From Bradyrhizobium sp. Ash2021 (lineage in GTDB: Bacteria; Pseudomonadota; Alphaproteobacteria; Rhizobiales; Xanthobacteraceae), in the NCBI RefSeq assembly GCF_031202265.1, contig NZ_CP100604.1, positions 9,158,501-9,222,500 on the forward strand: 64,000 nt of DNA, read 5' to 3'. Below, one piece after another: positions 1 to 8,370 of the stretch; within the stretch, counting starts at the first letter, position 1, and each line of letters begins with the position of its first letter. Under the pieces are notes generated by a model. It was not told where the DNA came from and did not search any database. It was given only the letters and a program-made list of their open reading frames with translations. Both the position numbers and the translations under genes were made by a program.

Positions 1-2181
1 CCTGAGAGCCGGCGTCGACGGCAAGGAGGCGATCAAGGAGAGTGCGCGGCTCAGCTGCTCTGCAGCCTCAGGCAACGCCGCGCGCTCCAATGATCGGTCT
101 CCGGCCTTTGCCCAGAGGCCCGCGGCCTTCTCGATCAGTCCGGCTTCAGTGCAGTGGCGCGCCAAAAGCTCCGGCTGAAGCTCAATTCTATCTGCGAAAC
201 GAGTTTCGAGGATTTCCGCGATCCTGGCATGCAATGCGCGCCGGTGCTCGCGCAGCAGCGTGCTGTAGGCCGCATCCTGCACGAGGGCATGCTTAAACAG
301 ATAATGCGCGTGCGGCGGGACACCCTGCTGGAACAGCAGGCCGGCGCTAATCAGCCGATGCAGCGCGATCTCCAGCTCTGCCTGCGATGTGCCTGCCACG
401 GCCTCCATAAGCGCATGTGAGAATTCCCGGCCGATTGCAGAGCCGATCTGCGCGAGCTCCTTGGCAGGACCAAGCCGATCCAGACGTGCCATCAACGAGG
501 CGTGCAGCGTTGCGGGGATTTCGAGCCTCGACGATGGAATCGCGGCCGTCGTTCTTCGCGCCTCCTCCTCACTCTCCGCCTCCAGCACCGCCTTTGTCAT
601 TTCCTCGATGAACAAGGGAATGCCATCGGTCCGATCAATCATGTCCTCGCGGATACCGGTCGGCAGAAGCTTGTTGCCGACAATCCGGTCAATGATGGCG
701 TCGATGTCCCGTCGGCCAAGCCGATTGAGGGTGACTGCGGTCACATGCGGAAGCCCGATCCACGGCGGCTCGAATTCCGGTCGGAACGTAATGATCAGCA
801 ACACGCGAAGCGCCACGATACGCTCAAGAATGCGGCCAGTCAGCTCGAGACTGGTGGGATCGGTCCAGTGTGCATCCTCGAAAATCATCAGCACAGGGGC
901 GAACCTCGAAAGCGACCCGATTTGGGTGACAAGCGCCTCCAGTGTTCTCTGCCGACGCTGCTGCGGGTCAAGCGTGAGTTGGGGATAGCGACCGTCGTTC
1001 GGAAGTGACAGCAGCTCGGCGAGCAGGGCTGAATCACCTGGCGACGTCGCGCTCTGCGCCAACAGGACATCGAGCTTATCGAGCTTCGCCTGCGCGCTAT
1101 CGTCGTGCTTCAATCCGGCTGCCCGTTCCATATGGCCGATAATCGGAGAGAGCGCACTGTTCGTACGCTGCGGCGAGCAAAAGCAGCGCAGCCGGGCATG
1201 CGGCTCCTCTTTGATCTGTTCCAGCAACACCGCGGTCAGTCGGGATTTGCCAATTCCGGCCTCACCGGAAATCAGCACGACCTGGCCTTCGCCATCCTTG
1301 GCCCTAGACCACCGCCGCCGCAGCAACTGCGATTCCTCCTCCCGTCCGACAAACGAAAAGAGGTCCCCACCGTGAAAGGCTTCAAACCGGCCTTCTACAG
1401 ACGCCGGTCGCAGTGCAGCCCAGACCTGCACCGCACCCGCGAGTCCCTTGAGCTCCTGGTGACCAAGATCACGCAACTCGAACAGATTGCCCAGAAGCCT
1501 TCTTGTGGAGTCCGCGATAACAACCATGTCCGGTTCGGCGAGCCCTTGCAGCCGGGCCGCGAGGTTGGGCGTCTCGCCGATAATGCCTCGCTCCTGGGCC
1601 TCGCCGGATCCGACGAGGTCGCCGACCACCACCATCCCCGTGCCAATTCCGACGCGGGTCTGCAACCGCGTGGTGGTCTTCAATTTCGCCACCGCCGCGA
1701 CAAGGTCCAAGGCCGACCTCACGGCCCTCTCGGCATCGTCCTCATGAGCCTGCGGGTAGCCGAAATAGACCAGTACGCCATCGCCCATGTATTTCGCGAC
1801 AAATCCTCCGTAGCGCTGCACTGTTTCAGTGACACATTTCTGATAAGCCGAGATGAGCTTGCGCAAGTCTTCGGGGTCCATGCGCGTAGACAGCGCCGTC
1901 GAGCCCACGAGATCACTGAACATCACGGTGACCTGACGACGCTCCGCAGCATCGCCGGGCGAACTGGAAACCGCCATTCCGGCCGGCGCGCCGATCGTCG
2001 TTTTCTTCGGGAGTGCTGCAATGGCTTTGAGAAGTTTGATCCGCGCGCCGAGGGGAAGGCCGAGCTCGCGCAGGTGATCTTCCGTCAGATCAGACAGCAC
2101 CGTTTCGTCGATTGCATTTTCTCGGAACGTGGCCTCAAAGCGTTCGAGACCTAAGGTCCGCAGCCAATTCCCGAGGTCCAT
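1..2181 (-). CDS. SAM-domain adenylate/guanylate cyclase with AAA ATPase module (cut by window edge)
   Basis: The reading frame is open for 727 codons from the ATG at 2179-2181 to the left edge, so the C-terminus is missing. Residues 1-65 resemble a sterile alpha motif domain. Residues about 82-260 are a class III nucleotide cyclase domain: VMFSDLVGST carries metal ligand Asp90, KYMGDG carries Asp134, and PNLAARL supplies the Asn/Arg pair. An AAA/ATPase region follows, with Walker A GEAGIGKS at 306-313, a Walker-B-like IFEDAHWTD, and helical repeats as in LuxR/MalT-type signalling ATPases. GGAGG lies 7 nt before the ATG. It probably makes cAMP in response to a signal sensed by the ATPase/repeat part; the signal is unknown. 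All key catalytic residues are present. Confidence 0.9.
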   Translation of the reverse strand, partial: MDLGNWLRTLGLERFEATFRENAIDETVLSDLTEDHLRELGLPLGARIKLLKAIAALPKKTTIGAPAGMAVSSSPGDAAERRQVTVMFSDLVGSTALSTRMDPEDLRKLISAYQKCVTETVQRYGGFVAKYMGDGVLVYFGYPQAHEDDAERAVRSALDLVAAVAKLKTTTRLQTRVGIGTGMVVVGDLVGSGEAQERGIIGETPNLAARLQGLAEPDMVVIADSTRRLLGNLFELRDLGHQELKGLAGAVQVWAALRPASVEGRFEAFHGGDLFSFVGREEESQLLRRRWSRAKDGEGQVVLISGEAGIGKSRLTAVLLEQIKEEPHARLRCFCSPQRTNSALSPIIGHMERAAGLKHDDSAQAKLDKLDVLLAQSATSPGDSALLAELLSLPNDGRYPQLTLDPQQRRQRTLEALVTQIGSLSRFAPVLMIFEDAHWTDPTSLELTGRILERIVALRVLLIITFRPEFEPPWIGLPHVTAVTLNRLGRRDIDAIIDRIVGNKLLPTGIREDMIDRTDGIPLFIEEMTKAVLEAESEEEARRTTAAIPSSRLEIPATLHASLMARLDRLGPAKELAQIGSAIGREFSHALMEAVAGTSQAELEIALHRLISAGLLFQQGVPPHAHYLFKHALVQDAAYSTLLREHRRALHARIAEILETRFADRIELQPELLARHCTEAGLIEKAAGLWAKAGDRSLERAALPEAAEQLSRALSLIASLPSTPALR

Positions 2182-2565
2182 GATGGCCTCCCAACTGCTT
2201 TCGTCTGCACCCCCAGACCGCTCAAGCCCGCACAAAGCCGACGCGATTGTGCAGGATAGCAGAAGCCTTGCGACAGATATTATCGAAACCAGCTGGACTC
2301 CAAGCAGAAAGTCGCGTTGTGCGTTGCGGCGGATCTGACCGCCGATGTCGCCCATGGGTCCAATCGCGATCGAAACGCTGCGTCCGCCCCACGTCCGCTT
2401 TCACCCCGAAAGCGACCGAGCTGCGGACATTGCGGGACGTCTCAAACGTGCCAGCAGCTGACATGACGCGCCCACGCGATGTTCGACGGATTTCGCTGGA
2501 CACCGGCACGCCAACGTCCGGCCGGGCCCCCCGAGGGAAGGACGCCCGGCCGGATTGCTGAGGCA
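2182..2565. other. Intergenic region upstream of the cyclase
   Basis: No convincing gene. It lies between the 5' end of the cyclase and the 3' end of the arylsulfatase and holds a degenerate copy of the dispersed repeat (2343-2460). The short reading frames here are unrelated to each other and have no ribosome-binding sites. Confidence 0.5.
2343..2460 (+). repeat. Dispersed intergenic repeat, copy A
   Basis: Degenerate member of a family of roughly 120 bp. Landmarks in order: GATGTCG, ATGGGTC, a TTTCACCCCGAA block, GCGGACAT, then GTCTCAAACGTGCCAGCAGCTGA. The same landmarks recur in the same order at ten other places up to 20.5 kb. Edges are approximate. Confidence 0.6.
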
Positions 2566-5073
2566 TCAGTTGTTCGCGCCAGCGCGCGCGTGCCGAATGA
2601 CCTGATGCTCCTCGCTGGTGAGCTGCACCGGCGCGAGCTTGAGGGTGAGCTTGTCAAGCTTGCCGGTGAAGCGGAAGGGCACCTGATAGTCCTTGTCTTC
2701 AACGCCGGTGCGGGTATCGACACCCACATCGAAGGTTTCCTCGATGGCAAAGATGAATGGAGTGGTGTGCGGAATTTTGCTGGTGGCGACCTCCTTGCCG
2801 TCCACCTTCAGGACGCCGGTGCCGCCCTTGCCGAAGCCGGGTCCATCGTATTTGAAGTCGAACACGATGGTGTGCTTGCCAGGTGTGAGCGCGTCCTGGC
2901 CATCCCAGCGGAAGTGTTCGAGGCCGACGAAGTTGTAGACGAACACTGGCTTGCCCTTGAGCAGATACAGGCCATAGCCACCGAAGCGTCCACCCTGCGT
3001 GACGATCATCCCTTCGTTGCTATCCTGTGAGCCCGCGCGCCCAACGGTGGCGCCGGTGCCCGGAATGTTCACTTCGGCCGTGATCGTATAGGACCTGTTC
3101 AGGATGCTGGGCGCATCGCTCTCGGGGATACCGGACAATTCACCCGAGTAGGTGAAAGTGTTCCGACCTGCGGTCGCGCTCGGGCGTGGCGTGATGACGC
3201 GCTGAAGCACCGAGTTATCCAGCGGGAACACGTTGTACTTTGTCGCTTCCACCATGAACAGCTCCTGCAGCTCCCGCAGCTTGTCCGGCATCTTGGCCGC
3301 GAGGTCGTTGCTCTCCGAGTAATCCTCCGCAATGTTGTAAAGCTCCCACTTGTAGCCGTTGACCACGTCTTCGGGCAGCTTGGCGGTGCCCAGGAGCCAC
3401 GGCGGCGCAGGTGGCGTTGTCGCAGCGATCCAACCGTCGTGATAGATCGCGCGGTTCGCGAACATCTCGAAATACTGTGTCGTTCGCGCGGACGGCACGT
3501 TGGCACTCGACTTGTCAAAGGAGTAGCTCATGCTGACACCTTCAATCGGCTTCTGCGCGATGCCGTTGACCATCAGCGGTGCCGGAATGCCGGTTGCCTC
3601 AAGGATGGTCGGCACGATGTCGATCATGTGGTGGAACTGGGTGCGGATGCCGCCCGCATCCTTGATGCGGTTCGGCCAACAGATCGCCATGCCTTGCCGG
3701 GTGCCGCCGAAGTGCGACGCGACCTGCTTCGTCCACTTGAACGGCGTGTCGAAGGCCCATGCCCATGCCACTGCCATATGCGGGTATGTAGCGGCCGAGC
3801 CCCAGGCGTCGTAAGCCTTCAACTGCTCGGCAATCGGAAGGTCCAATATGCCGTTGAAGGCGGTATATTGGTTTGGCGTGCCGACCGTCGTGCCTTCCGG
3901 ACTAGTGCCGTTGTCACCGCTGATATAGATGATCAGCGTGTCGTCGAGCTTGCCTTCGTCCTGGACTTCCTGAATGACGCGCCCGATTTCGTGGTCGGTG
4001 TAGGCGACATAAGCGGCGAACACCTCCGCTTGACGCGCGAACAGCTTCTTCTCATCGGCCGTCAAGGTGTCCCATTTCTGCAGGTCATCCGGCCACGGTG
4101 TGAGCTGCGTGTTCGCGGGGATGACGCCAAGCCGTTTTTGATTGGCGACAATCTGCTCGCGCAGGGCGTTCCAGCCCATGTCGAACTTGCCCTTGAACTT
4201 GTCGATCCATTCCTTGGTCGGCTGATGCGGCGAATGGGTCCCGCCAGGCACGTAGTAGACAAAGAACGGCTGATCGGGCGCGGCCGCATTGAGCTGTCGC
4301 ATATGGGTGATCGCTTCATCGGCCATATCCGTCGTCAGATTGTAGCCGGGCTTGCCAATCCAGGGGAAAACCTGGGTGGTGTTCTGGTACAAATACGGCG
4401 TCCACTGGTCGGTCTCGCCGCCCATGAAGCCGTAGAAGTAGTCGAAGCCCATGCCGATGGGCCATTGGTCGAACGGTCCCGTCACGCCGTACTGATAGCT
4501 CGGCGTGTTGTGGTTCTTGCCGAACCAGGAGGTGGCGTAGCCGTTCTGCTTCAGGATCGTGCCAATGGTGGCGTTCTCGGGCCCGATGATGCTGTCGTAG
4601 CCCGGATAGCCGGTCGCTTGCTCCGAGATGATGCCGAACCCCACCGAGTGATGGTTGCGGCCGGTGATCAGCGCCGCCCGCGTCGGCGAGCATAGCGCTG
4701 TGGAGTGGAACTGGGTGTAGCGCAGCCCCATCTGCGCAATGCGATCCATCGCAGGCGTTGGGATGACGCCGCCGAAGGTTCCCGAAACTCCATAGCCCTG
4801 GTCGTCAGTCATGATCAGGAGCACGTTGGGTGCCCCCTTGGGCGGCACCACGCGGGCGGGCCAATACGGTTTTGACTGGCTGGCTTGAAGGTTGATGTTG
4901 CCGCCGAACTTCGGTGGCGGAGGTGGAAGATATTTGCCGTCTATTGTCGTCGTGGCGCCGGGTGAACCCGGTGTGCCGGTGATCTGTTGTGCGGCCGCCG
5001 GCAGACCTGACATAGTTGTTGCGAAGACAGACGATGCTAATAGCCCGAGCCAGATGCTTCTCGTCGTACTCAT
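2566..5073 (-). CDS. Arylsulfatase (type I, formylglycine-dependent), exported
   Basis: 835-residue sulfatase of the alkaline-phosphatase superfamily, hydrolysing sulfate esters. An N-terminal signal peptide (about 1-28, ending AAAQQ) indicates periplasmic export. Asp90/Asp91 (MTDDQGYG) are predicted metal ligands, and CSPTRAALITGR carries Cys128, the residue converted to formylglycine. The sulfatase core ends near residue 600. Residues about 640-835 form an extra beta-rich domain common in long rhizobial arylsulfatases. GAGGGAG precedes the ATG. No formylglycine-generating enzyme is encoded nearby. The physiological substrate cannot be read from the sequence; sulfur scavenging from organosulfates is likely. 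Confidence 0.93.
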   Translation of the reverse strand: MSTTRSIWLGLLASSVFATTMSGLPAAAQQITGTPGSPGATTTIDGKYLPPPPPKFGGNINLQASQSKPYWPARVVPPKGAPNVLLIMTDDQGYGVSGTFGGVIPTPAMDRIAQMGLRYTQFHSTALCSPTRAALITGRNHHSVGFGIISEQATGYPGYDSIIGPENATIGTILKQNGYATSWFGKNHNTPSYQYGVTGPFDQWPIGMGFDYFYGFMGGETDQWTPYLYQNTTQVFPWIGKPGYNLTTDMADEAITHMRQLNAAAPDQPFFVYYVPGGTHSPHQPTKEWIDKFKGKFDMGWNALREQIVANQKRLGVIPANTQLTPWPDDLQKWDTLTADEKKLFARQAEVFAAYVAYTDHEIGRVIQEVQDEGKLDDTLIIYISGDNGTSPEGTTVGTPNQYTAFNGILDLPIAEQLKAYDAWGSAATYPHMAVAWAWAFDTPFKWTKQVASHFGGTRQGMAICWPNRIKDAGGIRTQFHHMIDIVPTILEATGIPAPLMVNGIAQKPIEGVSMSYSFDKSSANVPSARTTQYFEMFANRAIYHDGWIAATTPPAPPWLLGTAKLPEDVVNGYKWELYNIAEDYSESNDLAAKMPDKLRELQELFMVEATKYNVFPLDNSVLQRVITPRPSATAGRNTFTYSGELSGIPESDAPSILNRSYTITAEVNIPGTGATVGRAGSQDSNEGMIVTQGGRFGGYGLYLLKGKPVFVYNFVGLEHFRWDGQDALTPGKHTIVFDFKYDGPGFGKGGTGVLKVDGKEVATSKIPHTTPFIFAIEETFDVGVDTRTGVEDKDYQVPFRFTGKLDKLTLKLAPVQLTSEEHQVIRHARAGANN

Positions 5074-5213
5074 GGTTCGCTCCCTCGATCTTATTGCTTT
5101 CGCGAGCCCAATGAGACCGGGTGAACTATTAAGTGAGGCCGTTTGGACCCTTTGACAGACACCGAGGCGTACACAAAATGGAATGGCACTCGTCTGGATT
5201 GATTTAGATCAAG

Positions 5214-5311
5214 GATGTCCGCCTTGGGTCGGCCCCGCCGCGCGACTTTCGGTCTACCCCGAACAACGGACATCACGCGTCCAGAGCAAAAGTGCCAACA
5301 GGCGACATGGC
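5214..5311 (+). repeat. Dispersed intergenic repeat, copy B (internal deletion)
   Basis: Between the 5' end of the arylsulfatase and the 3' end of the ABM-like gene. It matches copy C over GGCCCCGCCGCGCGACTT, the TCTACCCCGAACAACGGACA block and AAAGTGCCAACAG, but lacks about 20 bp after GGGTC. A spurious reading frame begins in it (MSALGRPRR...), the kind of false protein this repeat family generates in rhizobial genomes. Confidence 0.75.
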
Positions 5312-5354
5312 ACACCATAGCAAAAAATCCCGGCACTTGGCCGGAATCGATATT

Positions 5355-5624
5355 TCACACCTTGTTCGTAAACCAAATCGTTGGAGATCCCGCCACTCCC
5401 GCATTCTTCATGGCATTCTTCAATTCAGCACTTTCCGCGAAGGCTCGCGCATCTTCAATCGTGGCAAACTCGTGAGTTACTGTGATGTCATTGGGATTTT
5501 CGACTGCTCGGTAGACAGCCTCGGCTGTTACGCCTTTCGCCTTCTGGACCGGAGCAAAATCGTCGTAAGCCTTCCGCCAGGTCTTGTAGTCGGAAACCGT
5601 GTGTCTAACAAACATAGTCGTCAT
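5355..5624 (-). CDS. Small antibiotic-biosynthesis-monooxygenase-like (dimeric alpha/beta barrel) protein
   Basis: 89 residues from the ATG at 5622-5624, which has GGGAGG nine bases upstream. The frame could extend 23 codons further but would lose this site. The pattern MFVRHTVSDYKTWRKAYDDF, then a glutamate-rich helix (IEDARAFAESAELKNAMKNAG) and a final strand, fits the ferredoxin-like ABM / cyclase-stress fold. Such proteins act as small dimeric oxygenases or stress proteins; the substrate is unknown. It stands alone, flanked on both sides by dispersed repeats. Confidence 0.75.
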   Translation of the reverse strand: MTTMFVRHTVSDYKTWRKAYDDFAPVQKAKGVTAEAVYRAVENPNDITVTHEFATIEDARAFAESAELKNAMKNAGVAGSPTIWFTNKV

Positions 5625-5782
5625 CAGATGTTCCTCCCTGACTGGTCGTAACAATCTTTCCACGAACGCTTGAAACAGCACGTCCAGTAGCACTGGCCAC
5701 CGCTTGGAGCTATTTGTTTCCGGGTTGCACTGATGCCATCGGACGGTTGCCCTTTGTCCGATAGAACGGCCTCATCAGTCGG

Positions 5783-5903
5783 GTGTCCGCTGGGGGTCAA
5801 AAACCGTCCTGACGGCCCCGCCGCGCGACTTCCGGTCTACCCCGAACAACGGACATCACGCGTCAGAGCGGTCACTTCCGAAAAGTGCCAACAGCTGAAG
5901 TCG
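5783..5903 (+). repeat. Dispersed intergenic repeat, copy C (best preserved)
   Basis: Used as the reference copy: GTGTCCGCT, GGGGTCAAAAACCGTCCTGA, CGGCCCCGCCGCGCGACTT, CCGGTCTACCCCGAACAACG, GACATC, then AAAGTGCCAACAGCTGAAGT. It ends directly at the 3' end of the substrate-binding protein gene that starts at 5910. Confidence 0.85.
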
Positions 5904-5909
5904 ACTGCT

Positions 5910-6893
5910 TCATTCGAGCACCTTATCGGCGCGGGCAAGCAGTGTCGCCGGCATGTCGAGACCAAGCGCTTTCGCGGTCCTCAAATTGATGACAAATTCG
6001 AATGTCGTGGGTTGCTCAACGGGGAGCTCTCGCGGCTGAGCCCCCTTGAAGATCTTGTCCACAAAGTACGCCGCTCGCCGATAAAACTTACCGAGGCTGT
6101 CACCGTAGCTCATAAGCCCGCCGAGCTCCGTGTATTCCGCATAGGGATGTATCGATGGCAACCGATGCTTCAGCGCCAGATCCGCCACCACCGTGCGCGG
6201 TGGATCGTACACCGGGTCTGGAACGACCATCACGGCCTCGACCTGTTCTTCGAGCTTCTCGAAGGCATGTTTTGTCTCGTCAGTGCTGCGAGCCTCCAAT
6301 AGGGCTAGTTCTATGCCGGTTGCGGCAGCAACTCCGCGGGTGGTCTTGAGCATTCCCACATAGGCGAGGTTGTTGGGATTCATAAGAATTCCCACGCGCG
6401 ACAGTTTAGGCACTACGGCTGTCAGCAGCTCAAATTGCTTCGATGCGAGCTCAGGCAAATAGGTGGCAAGGCCCGTGACATTGCCGCCAGGACGGGCCAG
6501 GCTTTCAACAAGTCCACTACCAACGGGATCTGCCGCATAGCCAAGGATAATTGGTATGGACGCAGTAGCTTTCTTCGCCGCCAGCGCCGCGCCGGTGAAG
6601 CCGGCGATGATCACGTCTACCTGCCTCGCGACTAGATCGGCGGCCATTCCTGGGAGGCGGGAAAAATCGCCTGCCACGAACCGCCATTCCATCGTGAAAT
6701 CTCTTCCTTCAATGTACCCGAAGTCGTTCATCCCATTCAGAAACTCTCCATAGACGGTCGTCGCCAGGGAGCTCGGCTCCGATTTGCCCGAAAGGAAGCC
6801 AATCCTCCAAACGCGCTGCTGCTGCGCACCAGCCGCGAGCGGCCACATCGCCGCCCCGCCGCCGACAAGCAAGATGAACTCTCGTCGCTTCAC
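5910..6893 (-). CDS. ABC transporter substrate-binding protein (PF04392 family), Tat-type signal
   Basis: 327-residue periplasmic binding protein of the ABC_sub_bind (PF04392, TrpX/YtfQ-like fold) family that is greatly expanded in Bradyrhizobium. I chose the GTG at 6891-6893 (KRREFILLVGGGAAM follows, a twin-arginine-like leader ending AAGAQQ) because GGGAGCAGG precedes it and the family starts here; an ATG 20 codons upstream (6953) is the alternative. Family signatures IGFLSG, PIILGYAADPVGSG, LARPGGNVTGL and the C-terminal TAKALGLDMPATLLARADKVLE are present. No permease or ATPase gene is adjacent, so it is an orphan binding protein whose ligand is unknown. Confidence 0.88.
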   Translation of the reverse strand: MKRREFILLVGGGAAMWPLAAGAQQQRVWRIGFLSGKSEPSSLATTVYGEFLNGMNDFGYIEGRDFTMEWRFVAGDFSRLPGMAADLVARQVDVIIAGFTGAALAAKKATASIPIILGYAADPVGSGLVESLARPGGNVTGLATYLPELASKQFELLTAVVPKLSRVGILMNPNNLAYVGMLKTTRGVAAATGIELALLEARSTDETKHAFEKLEEQVEAVMVVPDPVYDPPRTVVADLALKHRLPSIHPYAEYTELGGLMSYGDSLGKFYRRAAYFVDKIFKGAQPRELPVEQPTTFEFVINLRTAKALGLDMPATLLARADKVLE

Positions 6894-6962
6894 TACCAGT
6901 CCTGCTCCCAACGCTCTCGACCCGAGCGTAAGCGATTTTTTGGTGTAGTCCAAACGGTCGGA

Positions 6963-7072
6963 GGTCCGCTCGGGGTCAAACGCGTCACTTTGACCGTGCG
7001 CCGACTACTTCCGGTCTACCCCGATCAACAGACATTTTCAGCGTGCTTCGGCATGTCGCAGAGGTGCCCATA
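6963..7072 (+). repeat. Dispersed intergenic repeat, copy D
   Basis: Between the two PF04392 genes. Landmarks GGTCCGCTCGGGGTCAAA, CTTCCGGTCTACCCCGATCA, ACAGACATT, GGCATGTCGCAGAGGTGCC occur in the same order as in copy C. Confidence 0.75.
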
Positions 7073-7103
7073 GGAGACTCATGCACCGCAGCAAACAGCC
7101 GCT

Positions 7104-8090
7104 CTATTCGACTATCTCGTCGACGCGGGCAAGCAGCGCGGGTGGCACGGCGAGGCCGAGCGCCTTGGCAGTTTTGAGGTTGATTGCCAGATCGAATTTT
7201 GTGGGTTGCTGGACGGGCAGATCGGCAGGTTTCTCACCATGGAATATCCGATCGACATAGACAGCTGCCTGACGAAACGAGTCGGCCAAATCGATGCCGT
7301 AGGATGCCAAGCCGCCCTCCGCAACCAAATAGCTGGATGGATATATGGCAGGAAGTTGATAACGAGACGCCAGATCCACAATCGTTTTGCGGTGAATGTT
7401 TAAGAAAGTATCAGGAAGCATGATAAATCCGTCTGTTTGTCGGCGCAGACTCGTGATGGCGAACTCGATCTCGGCGGTATCGCGAACGGGAGCCCTTACG
7501 AGTTCAATCGCAAGCTTTTCGGCAGCTTCGTCTGCCGATCGGGACCTGATGATCACGGGAGGAGCTGCCTGAGGGTTGAATATGATCGCCACGCGGGTTA
7601 CGTTCGGTGCGATTTCCTTGAGCAGTTCGATCCACTTACCGCCGAGGCTGGGTTCTAAATTCGTAAATCCGGTCATGTTTCCACCTGGATGAGCCAAGCT
7701 TTTGACGAAACCCTCTTCGACCGGCTCGCTTACGACGGTGAATACAACGGGAATTGCGGGCCTCGCCTGATGCAACGCCGTTGTGGCCGAGGTACCGCTC
7801 GTCAGGATTAGGTACGGAGCACGGCCTATCACCTCATTGACCACGGACCTTGCCCGTTCCGGATCGCTCACAGACCAATTCACTTCGATGCGGATGTTTC
7901 TGCCCTCCGACCATCCTCGTTTCTCAAGACCCTCGCGAAATGCGTTTAGCCGGCGCTGGCCTTCACGATCGTCGGCTGTAGTCATGAGAACGCCGATTCG
8001 TCGCAGCGGTTCATTCTGTTGCGCCCGCGCCGAGAATGACCATCCCGCCGCCACGCCGCCCAAGAGCGAGATAAACTCGCGTCGCTGCAT
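7104..8090 (-). CDS. ABC transporter substrate-binding protein (PF04392 family), Tat-type signal
   Basis: 328 residues, paralogous to the gene at 5910. MQRREFISLLGGVAAGWSF...ARAQQ is a twin-arginine-like export signal. PVVFTVVSEPVEEGFVKS, LAHPGGNMTGFTNLE and the terminal TAKALGLAVPPALLARVDEI identify the family. The two proteins share the overall plan but differ widely, so this is an old paralogue pair rather than a recent tandem duplication. No transporter subunits are adjacent; the ligand is unknown. Confidence 0.9.
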   Translation of the reverse strand: MQRREFISLLGGVAAGWSFSARAQQNEPLRRIGVLMTTADDREGQRRLNAFREGLEKRGWSEGRNIRIEVNWSVSDPERARSVVNEVIGRAPYLILTSGTSATTALHQARPAIPVVFTVVSEPVEEGFVKSLAHPGGNMTGFTNLEPSLGGKWIELLKEIAPNVTRVAIIFNPQAAPPVIIRSRSADEAAEKLAIELVRAPVRDTAEIEFAITSLRRQTDGFIMLPDTFLNIHRKTIVDLASRYQLPAIYPSSYLVAEGGLASYGIDLADSFRQAAVYVDRIFHGEKPADLPVQQPTKFDLAINLKTAKALGLAVPPALLARVDEIVE

Positions 8091-8188
8091 GTCTCAACCC
8101 CAAGCTCAGAAGACCACATCTTAGCGGGTAAAACGACTGCTTCGATAGAGGCTGAAACCGAGTATGAAAGCACTCGCAGGACGCGGCC

Positions 8189-8230
8189 GATGTCGCAGAT
8201 GGGTCAAAAACGGTCCTATCGGCCCCGAAC
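8189..8230 (+). repeat. Dispersed intergenic repeat, copy E (left part only)
   Basis: GATGTCGCAGATGGGTCAAA followed by AACGGTCCTATCGGCCCCGA match the left third of copy C; the rest is missing. It lies between the divergent substrate-binding gene and the radical SAM gene, in a region that should hold both promoters. Confidence 0.65.
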
Positions 8231-8370
8231 TGTTAGGTGTGCGAACGGAACGTCAGCTCCACACTTCCGCCATTTCAAGCACTTAACGCCTGTATCGGCG
8301 AGCGAATCGAACCCTTGAGTCCCAACAAGCTGCATGGCATCGTGACCCTTAACGTCCAGGCCGGAGCAAC

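Noticed and set aside
1105..2154. 349-codon plus-strand frame
   Set aside because: Antisense to the SAM/cyclase/AAA gene, whose minus-strand frame shows all cyclase and Walker motifs. Missed at first sight only because that gene runs off the window edge.
5215..5475. 86-codon frame beginning MSALGRPRR
   Set aside because: It is read from a dispersed repeat copy and then antisense to the ABM-like gene; the typical false protein produced by this repeat.
8283..8330. GGGTTCGATTCGCTC on the minus strand, tRNA-like
   Set aside because: The arms around the loop do not pair and there is no acceptor stem.
8231..8370. EcfG-type promoter (GGAAC-N17-CGTT) for the radical SAM gene
   Set aside because: GGAAC occurs at 8246 but no CGTT follows at the right spacing.
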